From positions 496,001 through 560,000 of the forward strand of contig JAZGUH010000140.1 of the NCBI GenBank assembly GCA_037893225.1: a DNA stretch of 64,000 nt, given 5' to 3'. The notes below the pieces were generated by a model. The model made no database searches and was not told the origin of the DNA. It saw only the letters and a list, made by a program, of their open reading frames with translations. A program made the translations under genes and the position numbers. The first letter of the stretch is position 1; every line of letters begins with the position of its first letter. Below are positions 10,662-22,048 of this stretch, piece by piece. This stretch comes from Hippasteria phrygiana (lineage: Eukaryota; Echinodermata; Asteroidea; Valvatida; Goniasteridae).

Positions 10662-10785
10662 TGACAGGAGCGGCCTTCGAACCTGCGACCTCCGGGTTAC
10701 CGTACCGGTGGTCTACCAACTGAGCTATCTTGCCCTTCGTTGGCGGTCTCCCAAATTGTTAGTATCTTTGTTCGGGTGGGAGAAC
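10662..10785 (-). mobile_element. tRNA-derived SINE inserted in the LINE
   Basis: The minus strand shows a tRNA-like body: A-box TAGCTCAGTTGGTAGA and B-box GGTTCGAAGGC, preceded by a leader (CAAAGATACT…GGGAGACCGCCAAC). The LINE copy at 42480 shows the empty site TATAACTCCGCAGATCAG, and AACTC flanks both sides of the SINE. A second copy is at 12412-12530. Confidence 0.75.
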
Positions 10786-10865
10786 TCCGTAGATCAGCGC
10801 AAATGGCAGAAATATCACTGATATGTGGGTTGATTTGCCTTGTTTTACGAAGGAGTCATTTTTAA

Positions 10866-11771
10866 AGGAAACATGCTTCTCAAACTGGCCGGATCACATT
10901 TTATTTCATAAATAGATTTATTTATATGTATTAAATGTGAATTAAGAGCCAAACTGGTTTAAGCGAAGTTTTAGTGTGATTATTTGACGACCAAAAATTT
11001 ACCCCCCCCCTTTTTGGAATTTGTTGAGACTCAAATTGAGGGCGCTGTTCGTGACGTAGACAGAGGCGCCGAAATTCATGGATCGACTCGATAGTCTGGA
11101 CCCGGCCCGTATACACACACTAGGTCTACACGTGCAATTTCGTAAGTTGCAACAACTAACATCGAACTTACCCTGATTTTCTCCCTTTTAGCGAAGGCTC
11201 CTCGGGGAATGGGCCGTTTAACTGCTTTCGCCTGTACCTTACTCGCATCTGGGAACTTTGTTGGGATGGCAGTGGACTTGAGCATATATTTAATGGTCAT
11301 CCCCATGATTTGAAAATACCAGTATCGAAACACGACGGCTCAAAGTGGTCGCTCTTGTCACCTTCACTTTCGCCGTCCAAATTCTCCGATATTTCGCATC
11401 AGTTGGAAATAAAGGAAGGCTTACTCCAACCTTCGTTGTTTTGCTGCACCCAGCAGCCACACACTTTGTCGGCATGGCCGAAAAACGCTATATTTTGCTT
11501 AGATTTTTGACGAGTACACTCAAATGCATACGCGTGATGAATGGGGCCGGCTCGAGCAGAATATGTAATGTGCCTCGATCTACGTCACACACTTATGTTA
11601 ATGAGGGTCCCACTCAGGGGGCGGAGTAGCTTGGGCAAACATTTTCAAGAATTTTTTTCTCATATTTAATCTGGGAAATAATTGTCTCTGGACACAAAAT
11701 ATCATTGTCAAGATAATACTTTATTGTTTTAAGCAGGAATAATGCAAAATAAATCCTAAATCATGTTTCCT
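10866..11771 (-). mobile_element. Kolobok/T2-like DNA transposon, non-autonomous, THAP exon (copy 1)
   Basis: The ends are AGGAAACATG and CATGTTTCCT, flanked by TTAA on both sides (10862-10865, 11772-11775). It sits in the LINE described above; the intact LINE copy reads CATTTTGTTAAGG at the target. TTAA duplications plus a THAP domain are established traits of the Kolobok superfamily, and TTAAAGG is the known T2-type terminus. The element is 906 bp. It carries a THAP-coding exon on the minus strand and part of an intron, but no transposase catalytic region. Confidence 0.8.
11172..11475 (-). pseudogene. THAP-domain exon of the Kolobok-like element, broken
   Basis: The minus strand reads MPTKCVAAGCSKTT…LFPTDAKYRRIWTAKVK, the start of a C2CH THAP zinc finger (CxxxxC, and W in the conserved place). 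Compared with copy 2 (56888-57232), 41 bp are missing after VKVTRA. This deletion removes the CxxH half of the zinc site and shifts the frame. Beyond it the other frame continues with TAIPTKFPD, the AVPTIF-like motif, and ends at a donor CAGG|GTAAGT (11166-11171). THAP fingers in transposons bind the element's own ends. This copy should be non-functional. Confidence 0.8.
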
Positions 11772-12411
11772 TTAAAGACTTTAGAAAACAAGGATAGCCT
11801 TTTTGGACTTAATTAACTCTTTCAGAAAAAGGATCCCAATTTAGTCTAGCAAACATATCTGCTGAATGGGTGACGTTAGGTCGACGTTGGATATTTTCTG
11901 CCTTGAACCAATAAGCATACATTTAGTTGTGTTGGCATTTGATGCTAGTTTGTTTCTTAGGCACCAGTGCATACTATAGCAAGAGCTACATTCAAGTTCC
12001 TTTCTATTTCAATAATACCACAAGAGCTATACGTTGCAATTTTGGGTATACAAGCTTATAAACAATAAGTAGTAGTGGACCTAGGATCGACCCCGGCGGA
12101 ACGCCAATGTGTACGGGCAGGACCTTCGATATTGTACCCTCAATATTGACAGACTGACTATAAAATCAGTTAATTAATATACGTTATACAGAAGCTGACA
12201 TAATCAGCCTTTTAAGTTTGCCTAGTTATTAATAAATATATTTGGTAGCCACGGCTTCGGTTTTGTTTTACCATTGACATGTCTGTAGCCGATGACATGT
12301 ACAATAATCGTGTCATTTCGGATACCGGTGTCATGAATATCCGACTCTTTACCCACAAGGCATTGTAACACAATATTGGGCTTTTATGATTGACACAATC
12401 TATTTTGCAAT

Positions 12412-12530
12412 GGCCTGCGACCTCCAGGTTTCCGTACCGGCGCTCTACCAACTGTGCTATCTTGCCCTATGTTGGCGGTCTCCCAAATTGTCAGTATCTT
12501 TGTTCAAGTGGGCGCTAGTCAGAAGTCATA
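12412..12530 (-). mobile_element. tRNA-derived SINE, second copy (truncated)
   Basis: The sequence matches 10670-10785: leader CAAAGATACTGACAATTTGG and tRNA-like TAGCACAGTTGGTAGAGCGCCGG. The similarity stops before the B-box. Confidence 0.65.
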
Positions 12531-14740
12531 AACCCAGAATGCCGTATAGCCAGTGATCACACCCACTACGATACAACTTGGGAAGCGACATTGTGGGGAT
12601 CACTCAATGAGGATACGACTTTTAAAACTTATAATTCGTTAACTTACGTATTCGTCAAATCACGTATACTAAATCTGAGACGAACAAAAATTACCAAACA
12701 AAATTCACATAGGGTTGTCTAAGGGGCATGGTTAACTCGTAAACGGCGATAGGTCACTAGCATAGATATAGAATTAATAAAATAGATGGGAAGCGCGTAC
12801 AGACGCGCCATTGAGTGTTCACAAATTTGCCCGTTCTCTCATGGAGCAAGTTTGGGTGCTGCTGACCTAGTCCCTTTTGTCAATTTGCTATTTAAAAAAC
12901 GCATGCGTGGTCTGTTTTTCACTCGAACGTATCTAGTCAAATCTAGTTAGTGTGCAGCAACAACAAACTGCAAAGAATGTCGTCTGCTAGTTGTTAACGA
13001 AGCAAATGTTGGCACGTCATTTTTATTTTCTATTATTTATCTCTATTATTTTCTCTACTTAACTTTAGTGCAATAAATAATTCATTATCTTATTGCAAAG
13101 AGTTATTATCATTGGACAAAACCAACAATTTATCGTAAACGTTTGCAAAATTTGCCCAGTTTACCTATCCTCCATCTTGAAACTGTGACGTAACTCACGA
13201 ATTTGACTAGAGAAACCATGGTCCGGGGCTCGGTTGATCCAGTTGGACTAGCTAGTCGAACCACGCAGCTTTCGAGTGACATCTAGATTGACTAATGGTT
13301 AAATCTAGTCACTCTAGTCGCCCAACCGAACTTGCTCATGGACGGTTTCTGCACTGTAGTGCGTGGGACGACGCGCACCGAGAGTGAGAATGTCACTCAA
13401 TAAAAATAAGTAATCGAATTGAGTTTATTGAAAACATTTATTCACACATTGCGTCAAACAGATTAAAATTAATACAGTAAAATAATATTGGCTTCCCAGT
13501 CGTCTTTTATTGCTGTGACAAACTGCAACAGCGCAGTTTGAAACCATTTTTAATGTTGAAAACGTATCGTCATAATGCGCGTCGCCCCACGCGCTAAAAA
13601 ATGGCGCTGCCTATGTATGGCAGAATGCGCGTCTGTACCACTGATCTCCATGTATACAAATCTGGATTGCGCATTGGCCGCAGCGCGCTTTACGCACAGA
13701 TGTCGCAAGCAGCCGCCATATATCCACTCATAATGGAGATCAATGTTTCCACTCCCCATTTCCAACGCTGATTGGTTATTTTGTGACGCCTCTAGTCCTA
13801 GCCATAGCGCGCGCCTGCCTGTGTACATGTGAATACGTATTAGGCCTATACGTTCGCGTTACGTTTGGGGATACGGCTATGGATGGAGTGGTAATGTGGC
13901 GTCTACAACTTGAAGGGCCAAAGCGCAATCCAGATTTTTATATAGACTAATCCGACGTTGGATTAGTCTATAGAGAACAATACGCGCTGCCCATCTAGTC
14001 TATGGTCATGTGCACTGGACAAGAGATTCGGACGCAGCCTGATGATATTCACGAGTCGTGTTGCTGCTTGCGTGTGTATACGCGTGCCGCGCGCGCGCTG
14101 TACAACGTCTGCGCATAGATATAGAATGAAATTAAATATCTATGCGTCTGCGTCGTATTCGGCACGCTGCATACAACGCGAGCGTTAATGCAAAGTGGTC
14201 GTCACAGTGTGAAAACGTTCGATGCGTTCGACAAAAGCAAACACAAGGGAGCTTAAGTTTGATTGACGTGACTTGTAATGTTCCTTTGAAGCTACCAGAT
14301 TTACAATTTACCCAAAACGGAGGTATTAAAACGCGATTGAAGTGAAGCAAGTTGGACTGCACAAAGGTAACTAAACATCTGAGTAGTAAGATTGAATCAG
14401 TTGAAAATATAGCTTGATTTTTGCCCGTTTCCACATTCAGATCCGGAGCCATGTCGTTCCAAGCCTTTCGACCAAACTGTAGGGGCCTACGGTACGAGTA
14501 CGATGTCTGTGAGGAAGAGAAAGTTATTTTTCAGTGCAGTGTAGTATGTTGACTACAGGGAATTGATCCGAAAGTACTGTAGTTTGTAATAATGCATGTA
14601 ATGCTAATGTGTTTTGGGGCGAATCAAATTTTCAAATTGAATAAGCGAGATAATTGACTTTTGCAATGCAATATGGGTAAAAGGTCACAGGTCAGCTGTA
14701 CCAATACAGCGTGCAGGGCTGATACAACAAGGCGGAATTT
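12531..14740. other. Intergenic; no gene recognised
   Basis: I see no coding region with family similarity here. Notable features are a perfect short hairpin at 13939-13972 (arms TATAGACTAATCC) and CpG-rich palindromic stretches at 13550-13840 and 14030-14200, which look like decayed foldback elements. Confidence 0.5.
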
Positions 14741-14749
14741 GGGAGATTT

Positions 14750-14977
14750 GGTACAACTGACCTATTGGTATTATAACTGCGCATGTGCACAATGACATTT
14801 TATCCCGAATGACCTGTGTGACCTAACGCGCGCGTGTGAATGCAAAAGGTGGTCGGACAACGCGTACGTGTTAAATTCAATCAGAATGGGCGTTTGCGTA
14901 ACATGGCGTAACATTACCTCAGCAATTTTATCCCGAATAACCTTTGACCTTTGAGATACCGAACTGGCTTATTCGTT
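14750..14977. mobile_element. MITE of the AATAAGCCAGTTCGGTAT family
   Basis: The block contains AACTGCGCATGTGCACAATG, GCGTAACATGGCGTAACATT and ends in GATACCGAACTGGCTTATT. The same words in the same order occur at 21250-21376 and 23789-24200. It is short, palindromic at the ends and non-coding. Confidence 0.75.
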
Positions 14978-15836
14978 AGCATTAGATGAGTCATTAGCTG
15001 TAGGGGCGGGACGTTTCTATTCCTAGAGTATCACCTTTCCATGCCCTGTGTGACAAGTGTTTTTTTTCGTTCAACATGGTTTTCTTTCATAATTGGTTAC
15101 TATAGGGAAATCCATTAAAATCAAACTTAAGTGCACACAAAGCAGCTTCTACAATGGTTGCTCCTTTTTTAATGCATTTGATCTTTTTTTCCTTCCGAAC
15201 AAAGACAACACAAACCAAACCAACATTTTGGAAAATGGGTAGTGGATGTATATATATGGGTCGAGGGTTGTGATAAGGTTGAGATGAAGTGGTGTTAGGA
15301 GTGGGGGTGTAAGACCCGTTGGTAAAGTGTTGGTGCTTTTAGACACAACGCATTAAAACAAGTAAGCAGGAAAGTCACTTGATCAGTGGGAGAATTAATT
15401 TTCCTTGCTTCGTCCCCGCTAAATGACGAGGCCACTTATTTAGCGCATTACTACGTGTGTAAGCCCAAGCAATCCTATGAGATACAATAAACACTCACAT
15501 GAACGTGTTCTTCAATAAAACGTAGCATTCATGTAAACATGCCACAATCGCCCAGGTCTTGGTCTAGTGGCAGAGCTTATTGCTTATTTCGTATTTTCCT
15601 CTTAAAAGCCCGTAGATCCCGGGGTATATCCCCACTTTTCGACCGGGTGGAAGGTTAACAGAATCTCATCCCCGTAAATGTCACTACTGTGAAAATATTT
15701 AAGCCTATTTTACAAACGAAATCGCCAAAATATATTTTTTAAAAGGCAAGTGTTGTGCGTAGATGTTCATAACACCTGTCCATAATACATGTTTTGAATA
15801 GCGCCCCCACGTTCCGAATTATCCTAGGGCGCCCCC

Positions 15837-15867
<31 letters not shown>

Positions 15868-16530
15868 TTCTAAAATGTTGTACAAGCGGAACATTTGGTG
15901 GGGATCACTTTGGGGGTGTTTTCAGAAAAAAATTGAAACTGAATTAAACTGTTGCAAACTTCTAACCGACTGGATTGACCTGAATATACATAATATAAAA
16001 AAATCAGCTGGCCAACGTTTCGATCTTAAGCAAGTTCTTTCTCCAAGATAAATTCAGAAACAAAATGTGTTCATCCCCGATTGTCCTCTTATAATTTCAA
16101 CCAGTCGATCTAGTACTGATTATTTGGATACCTTCAAGTTGAAACTATAGTCTATAGCCAAAACTGCATGGCGTACTATTTGAACATGCTTCTTGCCGAC
16201 GACATTCGACGAATTTGTTTCAGTTTGTAAAAAATACCAATGTTTCATGTTCATAGACACAACATACAAACTGGGAACTCGTGACGTGGATTGTACTGGT
16301 TGGCCAACGAAACGCCAAAGGCAAGGATAACCCTCAGCTGAACACACAACAGAGTTGTAGTGGGGTCAAGTATTTTAGCCACTGCAAGATCAATAGTCAT
16401 CAAGATGAGAAATTCTGCGGGAGAAGGTAGGCCTGTAGATAGAAGAACTGATTTATTTACTTGTATAGATAACATTTTGTATGTATGGAATTGAGGGGGT
16501 ACTATTTGCTCGCCAGAGGTCTTCGGTGCA
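14978..16530. other. Intergenic; poly-C tract and tRNA-like patch, no gene recognised
   Basis: A run of 30 C lies at 15838-15867. A weak tRNA-like patch (GGTCTTGGTCTAGTGGCAGAGC) is at about 15556. No supported coding region. Confidence 0.5.
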
Positions 16531-16534
16531 CTTA

Positions 16535-16796
16535 TAAAGAGCAAAGCAAAGTCTGTCACGAGCCAATGTGGTCCATCAGGCCGGCGTTTATCTTCGGTTT
16601 CAGTAGCATGAGACGACTGAGATTTCTATTCCCCCTGGACGGGATGCTGTTGTCCATCATAGGTTACTCCCCCAAGTGGGGATGAAGTGGCTTGCCCAAG
16701 GACACAACATATGGCCAGTAGCAGGATTCGAACCCCTGACCCTCTGATCATGAGTCACAAATCCTAACCACTAGGACCACACACTCCCACTCATTG
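16535..16796 (-). mobile_element. tRNA-derived SINE with a conserved central domain
   Basis: The minus strand begins with a tRNA-like head (A-box GGTCCTAGTGGTTAGGAT, B-box GGGTTCGAATCCTG). It continues with GTGTCCTTGGGCAAGCCACT, a CCCGTCCAGGGGG block and GCTACTGAAACCGAAGATAA. The TTGGGCAAG block is a widely shared SINE core in marine invertebrates and vertebrates. Confidence 0.75.
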
Positions 16797-17707
16797 CTCT
16801 TATAATGGTTATTTATTATTGGAACTACGAGTTTTTATCTCCGCATTAGGGGTGCGGGCCAGTAAATCGGCCGAAAAATGCCTACGCCGGCTAAATCACG
16901 ATTTGCGAGCCCTCAAATATTCTGCTGTCAGAGCATTTTGAGGGCCATGACCTTGAGGTGAGGGTTTTTAAACGAGAAAACCGGAAGCAGTGCACAGTAC
17001 TGCCAGCTTGTATTACTGTGGAATTCGGATGAAAAATGGGCCCTAAAAGTGCTCTATTTTGCAATGCAGCGTAGGCATCATCTTTCAAGCTGGCGATGGG
17101 CTACAGGACTACTTTAGGGGGGATCATCTTTGGATAGACATTTTCCTAAAAGTCATTGGTTAATCCCCGACAAAATTGAACAGAAACTGAAAAAAGATGA
17201 AATAAGCTTTAATTTGATGTGTGTCTCAAACACATTGGAGACTCCTAAGGATTTTTCCTGAATTTTAGAAGTTTGCGTATTTATCATTAGGGTCTATGGA
17301 GGTTGATTTACTGGTGTGCAACCTTATGATTCCTGTTTACATTTTGCCTCACCTTGCAAGTATAAACAAAACTTGTGGGCAATGGGACGTCCAAGACATA
17401 CACCATACACGAAAAATATAGGTTTCTTTTGTGGTGAGAGAAAAGCTTGTACGCGAGTGCTGACCAGATGCAAGCACAACTAGAAATTAATGGGTCGAGA
17501 TGTTTAGTCCCACAAATGTCTCAACCCCTAACCATTTGCGCTGAATTATGAACTACATGACCTTTGCGATGTGCTTTATCAATAATTTACAGTAAAACAT
17601 TCGAATGTTGTATTTTGTTCCTGAAGCTATAAAAAACATCACCATTTTTTTTGACAAAACACGAGCGGGACTGGAAGACGAACATGCATAATGATGCCAT
17701 ATAGTAG

Positions 17708-19067
17708 CTAGTACCTATCACCAAAATTTCATGTACATGCCCTAACTGCCTTAACCCAGCAGGTGATCTGAGCACTCTAAAACGACAATTCCCACTGCTT
17801 GAGAGACCAGTATCACTTAACACAGATGATTGGCAGACTAAACGAAGTAGGTCCATAGCTACAGAGATCGCGGTGCCTGGAAATCCACCAGAGTCCTTCG
17901 TAACCCTCTCTGTCCGAGTAGCAGACGGTGGCGTGCTATCAATAGCCGAGGATAAACGACAAGGAGTGTCGATGCCGCATCAAAACGGCACAGCTGCTGA
18001 AACACCTAGGACCCAACAGGCAAAGGGCAGATACCAGACGAAACAGCGTGTAGGCCGTGCTTCCCAAATCTCAGCTCGTGGTAGTTCTGGCCGGGTTCCG
18101 GAGAAGGTGCATTCAACCTCAAGATCCCCGAATGTCTACCGCACGGTGAACTTCACGCTCTGTGTTTCGAGCGTCTTGAAAACCAGCCAGCATGCCGGTG
18201 GATCGAGCCAGGTGGAGCTCAGGCCATTGGGCTTAGGGAGGGACCCGAGACTTCCGCCTCTCTATGGCTGCATCGACGGCAGCGAAGAACTGCAGCTCTC
18301 GATGGGGGACTACAACCAGAACGCCCTAGGGAGAATGGCGAGTTTGGTGGCAGCGGCGGGATTAGAGGAGAACCCCGGGGTCTCCACTCAGGGTCAACTA
18401 AGGAGAGTCGTGGTACTTAATGGAAAGACATGGCCAACTTTCAAAGTCGCCGTTACCATTCTTGACACTGGATATCAAGGAAGACATGTCATGGCACCTG
18501 AAACCCGGATGCCAGAGTTTGCTCCGACTATATCTCAGTACATACCAAATCATGAAAGACCCCCAACAGGAGCTCAAAATGCTACTAACATTAACAGGCT
18601 CCCCGTGCAAGCGTTCCCGGTCAGCCAGAAGCCGTTCGTCAAACCTGTCACCTCCACCGTAGGCATTCTGATGGCGGGGGTACCACAGGCGGCGTATCCA
18701 GTAATCGCCCCTACTCCCTGCTACAGATGCATGCCCGTGACGAGCAAGACTGCTGTCCTGGTCACTGAGAATCAGAATAACAGTGCGTCCAGTCATCAAA
18801 TAGACGCACCGGAAGACAACTGCCCGGAGACCCCAGAGTTGCAAAGAGTCTCCCACTGCGGGTCAACGGAATCCGTCTGCAGCATTGACACGCCGAGTGG
18901 TCGACTCTACATCGCTGAGCACTCAGACACGCCACCTGCACTATCACCACGAGCACAGACCAAGGTGGCTACGGAGAACCATCACGGAAAGAAACCGACC
19001 TCAAATCAGGCCGGGGCAGAATCAGCCACTGAGTACCAGCAGAAGCATGCAAGCAATGGGTCTCAAG
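17708..19067 (+). CDS. Gene of unknown function, long exon (Ser/Thr/Pro/Gln-rich)
   Basis: The frame is open for over 450 codons and clearly richer in G+C than its surroundings. It ends at a good donor (CAAG|GTAACT at 19068) in phase 1. The first in-frame ATG is at 17972, and the frame stays open upstream to an in-frame stop at 17705-17707, so the exon probably continues from an acceptor near 17704-17711. If that upstream part is coding it includes the motif SCTCPNCLNPAGD. This weakly recalls the CTCPNC Buttonhead box of Sp factors, but no zinc fingers follow. The rest is low-complexity, rich in Ser, Thr, Pro, Gln and Gly, with no membrane segment or catalytic motif. The next exon at 19930 joins in frame. 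I do not recognise the family. Confidence 0.55.
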
Positions 19068-19929
19068 GTAACTGAAGACCTTCTTTTTTATCAAACGTGT
19101 TGGAATGAGTCTTTAAAACCTCCTTAGGCACAATGTTTGTGGAGAAAACCCCCACTTAAAAAACAACAACCCCAACCCCAAACCCCAAATAAATTTAGAC
19201 TTCTTTTTTCAATAATAAAATTTCAATCTCACTCAGTAATCAACCTCCCAGACAAAGTTCATAAAAATGCAGGAATAAATAACCAAAGTGGGGAAATTAA
19301 ATTGACAGTATAGTCTTGAAATGAGAGGGTCGATTTGGAAATAAAACACGACGTGACGATGTCACGAAAAGCTCAAATTTACGAAGTGCTCCAATTTGTG
19401 GTTTCAATGCAGTTTTTGTAGTTTAAATATCAACACGTTCATTTGTAACCGTCGCTTTTTTTCCATTTGCCACTTTCTGTTAGAAAATTACTCATTTGTT
19501 GCAGGCACGTCTTATTTAGAGCAAAACTGGGTCCTTTACTGCTGGTATAGTCGATTTTCAGCCAAGACTTTTTTTACTTTAAAAGTCGCTATACTTTTGC
19601 CTGCAGAATGCCGACGTACGATCGGTTTTCGACCAAAATATAGTCAAATGTGCAGTGTTAGCCCTATCTGTCGTGGAAGATTACACCGTCATATAAATAT
19701 AACAGAATGATGATTACTGTGCAGGGGATTTTCCTCGGGAGCCACAAGGTCGAAAAATGAGCGTGGGAAATGATAGTGTATGTAAACATCGTACACGAGC
19801 CGCGGCGCGCGATGACCCCCGTTTTCCCCCATGATGCACTACGGTAAACAGTACGTAACGTCATCAATACATAGCATTATTGACATGCCTTAAAATCTAT
19901 GACGCCTCGTCCACCCCAATACAACACAG

Positions 19930-20264
19930 ATCCCGGCAAAACTGAGGCAGATGCCGCCAAAGCTGCAGGTGTCGTCGAATGCTGTGAACCTCAGAAAACC
20001 AGTCTACTGGAGGCGTCTGCATTCTTGGACAACACACCAGCAGATGCCGGCGAGTTCACGCAAGGAGATAGTGAAGAAGATGCCCCACCACAGGGAGCTG
20101 AATCCGACGCCCAGGCAGAGGGTGTGGCCAGCTTCTTGTCTTACCTTCAGGAGATGAACAAACTGATGGAATCAGTCCTAGCCGGCAGTCCTGTGGAAGG
20201 TTCGGCTGAAACAAGTGACGGACAAACGGATGGCAAACAAACCGTCACCGACACCACGAAGTAA
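19930..20264 (+). CDS. Gene of unknown function, last exon (acidic)
   Basis: An acceptor (CAACACAG, ending 19929) is followed by ATCCCGGCAAAACTGAG. Joined to the phase-1 end of the preceding exon it reads DPGKTEADAAKAAG and stays open for 111 codons. The protein end is acidic and disordered, with one helical patch (SFLSYLQEMNKLMESVL, about residues 75-91 of the exon) that could mediate protein contacts. The last residues, VTDTTK, and the TAA stop lie inside the terminal repeat of a TIR element (20243-20673). The original C-terminus was therefore replaced or extended by the insertion. Function unknown. Confidence 0.5.
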
Positions 20265-20673
20265 CACCCGAGTTGACTTGAGTGCGCGCCACGCGCGCGT
20301 ATTTGAGAGAATCGAGTAATTTTCGTTTTCACGAAGTAACACCCAAGTACACCGTCACTCAATCGGTACATTTGCGTTTCCACGAACTAACACGCATCTC
20401 TATTTCGCCAGTTTGAAGGTTTTTATTACTTTTTTGTGTAACCCAACAAAAATACAAATGAAGTAAATTCCTGTCAACCCTTTCAAAGCGTTTTTCTCTG
20501 CACTGTATTTTCGCAACATGCTTTTTATTTTGTAAAGTCAAAAATCGCACGTCACTGTCCGAAGTGCGCGCGCACACTTGGGTGTTAGTTCGTGAAACCG
20601 AAAATATTCATTTAGCGGTTTTCACGAAGTAACACTGGAGTGGACTTGGGTGTTATTTCATGGTGTCGGTGAC
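20243..20673. mobile_element. TIR element (GTCACCGACACC… ends), 431 bp
   Basis: The first 26 bases, starting GTCACCGACACCACGAAGTA, are matched in inverse at 20648-20673 with two mismatches. Internal copies of CACGAAGTAACAC in both orientations make it strongly foldback. It has no coding region of its own but contributes the stop codon of the gene at 19930-20264. Confidence 0.75.
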
Positions 20674-20945
20674 GAAACATGAACGCCATAGACAGTAGTT
20701 ATTGCTATTCATGATCCTTTTACTAGAAAATAAAATGACAAAGCGCACTCTACAAAACTGATTTCACGTGACAACCTGGTACTTGAGGTATTTGAGACGA
20801 GACAATTGACGGAATTTGCTCATTTTGTATCAGTTCAAGCGCCTGACTCATGTGAGACTGTTAGTTACCTCTTGCGTGTGAAATGGGCAAGTTTTTAGAG
20901 CTTAGGAATAGACAAAAGAAGTGTTCACAATAAATTCCACCTACA

Positions 20946-22048
20946 GTACAGGGTGTAGTGAATTTCATAAAAGTTTGAATTTTAAGTTCTGAATAGGCGA
21001 AAAGTAATGTTCTGGCTATTATTTAAGACCTACCACATCGAACAAAAAATCAAAAAACTACGTTCACCCTACTGAAATTTCTGTTAAAAAGAGCTGAGTA
21101 ATGGTGAATCGACACTTTTTGTATTTTAAAGTTTTCAATTATTCCACTTTGCTTTCCTGTGGTGTTTTCACCGATAAAATAACACTGGGTTATTATTCTC
21201 AACCAGTTTTGCCATCCCATATAATTAACGTAATATTTTAACTACCATGGATAAGCCAGTTCGGTATTTCAACTGCGCATGTGCACAATGCCATTTTATC
21301 CCGAATGACCCGCGAGACCTAACGCGCGCGTGTGAATGGGCGTGAATGGGCGTTCGCGTAACATGGCGTGACATTATGCTGGAAAATATGCTGGAAACCA
21401 AACAGAAATCTTTGCATAGTACACACTTCATAAGCAAGCACCAAAGCCTTGCTTTGAGGAAAATGCTTTCATCTGTGAATTAACTCAATGCTGCTCTCTG
21501 TCTGATAAACCAACTCCGTTGATCCATTCCAAAATGATGCACGATATGGGGCAGAGGGAACCCACCCCCTTTGTGTTGGTCATTGTGTTCCCGGAATCTC
21601 AGGAATACTTTTCAGATCTCTAGGGGGGATGTGTTAGGTAACAATAGTCTGGAGAGTGTATAGGGTATAGGGACAAAGGGGGGGGGGGGGGGGGGGTTAC
21701 CTCTCAGCTCCATATCGTGCTGGGTATATACTGCCTGACAACTTTTACTCCACGCTCCACTGACTGTGTGGGACAGTGGTACTTTGGCACAAAAATGTGT
21801 TCTATATGCATTTGCTTAATTTCATCATTTTTTTTAGATCAGTGGTGGTTCTATCAGTACACTTCCTTCTTCTAGTGAATCATTTGATTATGATGCTGCA
21901 TGGAATCCTATCATGGTATAGATTTATCCTGTGATAATTCGTCATCTTCTACCACACACATCACATCTTAAAGATAGCCGGGACATCATTTTAGCCTATT
22001 CGAACTTAAAATTCTAATTATATTTTAAATTCACTACACCCTAATGTA
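20946..22048. mobile_element. TIR element, about 1.1 kb (AGGGTGTAGTGAATTT ends)
   Basis: AGGGTGTAGTGAATTT and the following GAATTTTAAGTTC-like text at 20950-20998 are matched in inverse at 21993-22045. Inside lie a MITE of another family (21250-21376) and a 19-G run (21678-21696). No coding region is recognised. Confidence 0.6.
21250..21376. mobile_element. MITE of the AATAAGCCAGTTCGGTAT family, partial
   Basis: It starts ATAAGCCAGTTCGGTATTTC and contains AACTGCGCATGTGCACAATG and CGTAACATGGCGTGACATT. The right end is missing. Confidence 0.7.

Larger units (their letters stand above)
10310..12120 (-). mobile_element. L2/CR1-type LINE remnant carrying nested SINE and Kolobok
   Basis: The minus-strand 3'UTR (10310-10660) matches that of the LINE at 42170-42510 (shared GCCCAAACAGTT, CAGTGGGCCCCTGC and CAACCAAGTTTATAACTC). 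The sequence resumes at 10786-10861 and 11776-11880, matching 42740-42840. At about 12080-12115 the minus strand encodes GVPPGSILGPLLL, the conserved RT block. All frames are broken. Confidence 0.78.

Noticed and set aside
10670..10740. Functional tRNA gene
   Set aside because: The A and B boxes are present, but the acceptor stem does not pair, and a leader shared with 12412-12530 marks a SINE.
11172..11475. Host THAP-domain gene
   Set aside because: The exon lies between transposon ends with TTAA duplications, has an inverted relative with the same ends, and is frameshifted.
14132..14452. Frames on both strands around 14.1-14.4 kb
   Set aside because: No family similarity, overlapping frames on opposite strands, and no splice or start context to choose between them.
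15545..15660. tRNA-like patch
   Set aside because: Only an A-box-like word is convincing; no B-box or closing stem.
16690..16790. Functional tRNA gene
   Set aside because: The tRNA-like head runs directly into the GTCCTTGGGCAAG core of a SINE.
17873..17875. GTG as start codon of the long frame
   Set aside because: GTG starts are not expected in animal nuclear genes. The frame is open upstream, so an upstream exon or the ATG at 17972 is more plausible.
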